In this document: positions 63,226-64,000 of the stretch, piece by piece
Layout: each line of letters opens with the position of its first letter
Position numbering within the stretch: position 1 is the stretch's first letter
Source: Hyposmocoma kahamanoa
Taxonomy: Eukaryota; Arthropoda; Insecta; Lepidoptera; Cosmopterigidae
Direction: 5' to 3'
Assembly: GCF_003589595.1 (NCBI RefSeq)
Contig: NW_020654748.1
Coordinates: forward strand, 2,999,320-3,063,319
DNA: 64,000 bases
Made by a program: the position numbers and the translations under genes
Notes under the pieces: generated by a model
Databases searched by the model: none
Told to the model about the DNA's origin: nothing
The model's input: only the letters and a program-made list of their open reading frames with translations

Positions 63226-64000
63226 TTCAAGAAGATGTATTCTCTGAAGTAGAGCGCAGTCGAAACAAAAAACAAAATGCTTGCAATGCCCTGCAGCTTG
63301 CAGTAATGACCAAAATGGGGTTTTTTGTTTTAACGTAAATATTTCATACATGAGAGAGAAATACTCTAAAAGTACTGGCAAGAGTGAGACATATTTATTT
63401 TTCTTAATTCCAACAACACTACTGCTAAGTTAATAAAAAATACATTCAGTTATTTATTTACGTAACATTCTGATTTAACTATTTTGCTTATATATAAAGT
63501 ATTTCCTTAGATCATACTTACAAAGAAAATTGTTGTATCCAGAATGTCTACAAGCTATCAATGGCAGTCATTGTTATCTCCTCAGGGCTCAGTAGGTGGT
63601 CGGTAGGTTTGACCCTGACACTCAACTTGACCCCAGACCCTATTGCCAGTTGTCGATGCACGTCAATCAGGAAATAAAGTTGTGAGAGGTAGCGGAATAT
63701 TTAATAAAATTTCACGCTGAACAGATTATACATGTTCTTATTATTGCTACAATGATCGAACAAACTCAAAGAAAAATTATTTCGATACGACTGGACTAAA
63801 ATCGATAAAACATATCTTGCGAATTTCTGTATAATATGCTTGTTACGGATCTTTTTATCGGGTTTATTAGAGTGAGGCCAGATGAGCATAATTTTGTGAG
63901 TCGTGAGTTGCGTTTTTTGAGTTGGACAATTTGCGCTCGACCGAAATTCGATTGGAGGTTCCAACCGAAGGAGCGCCAGACGATCGTATTTTATTCAGTT
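63226..64000. other. Unassigned sequence
   Basis: An 87-codon minus frame at 63701 has no recognisable domain; no repeat recognised. Confidence 0.5.

Overview
The window looks like AT-rich nuclear DNA from a moth or butterfly. I infer this from interspersed repeats I recognise as lepidopteran by memory: an abundant SINE-like repeat with a CAGTAATG/CATTACTG hairpin (called S2 here; it resembles the Metulj-type SINE of Heliconius, name unverified), a tRNA-headed SINE (S1), a repeat with AACCGACTTC/GAGGTCGGTT ends (family C), RTE-like and CR1/Jockey-like LINE pieces, and Penelope-like elements (PLEs). I found no confirmed host protein-coding gene. The window is best read as intergenic or intronic DNA built from layered mobile elements, with three weak exon candidates (2936-3013, about 25504-25816, about 61460-61553).

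Layout. 0-9 kb: a Ty3/gypsy integrase tail, a Harbinger relic, an 18-bp minisatellite and a scrambled mariner-like relic. 9.9-13 kb: S1, an RTE-like LINE tail, a mariner-derived element with clear terminal inverted repeats (TIRs), and the only long intact ORF, a 386-residue LINE ORF1 protein inside an older S2. 16.6-21 kb: LINE tails and a cluster of three PLE-derived insertions, each bounded by a perfect 12-13 bp target-site duplication (TSD); one keeps a frameshifted GIY-YIG endonuclease, two are only inverted terminal repeats. 21-24 kb: decayed ORF1, gypsy gag and RTE pieces. 23.8-27 kb: two copies of a short DNA transposon family with perfect 8-bp TSDs. 29-31 kb: a Harbinger-like MITE and a three-level nest. 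33-36 kb: a truncated LINE with a 16-bp TSD and a hAT remnant with TIRs and TSD. 36-41 kb: nested SINEs, RTE tails and a second PLE lineage. 44.4-46.3 kb: a reverse transcriptase pseudogene. 47-54 kb: a long palindrome, a GCCAT-motif array and a hAT MITE with a perfect 8-bp TSD. 55-64 kb: scattered SINEs, small inverted repeats and mostly unassigned AT-rich DNA.

How parts relate. Autonomous functions are present only as relics (integrase, transposases, reverse transcriptase, GIY-YIG endonuclease). Most copies are non-autonomous and would have depended on enzymes encoded elsewhere. The most interesting signal is the PLE terminal repeat. Two diverged lineages in this window conserve GTGACCA, then a 6-bp hairpin whose paired bases co-vary, then GAAA, which partly resembles a hammerhead ribozyme core. 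Short inverted-terminal-repeat-only units of one lineage appear to have moved as units. Insertions also recur at the same two places inside S2. All family names come from reading sequence and translations by eye; no database search was run. Boundaries without a stated TSD are approximate.
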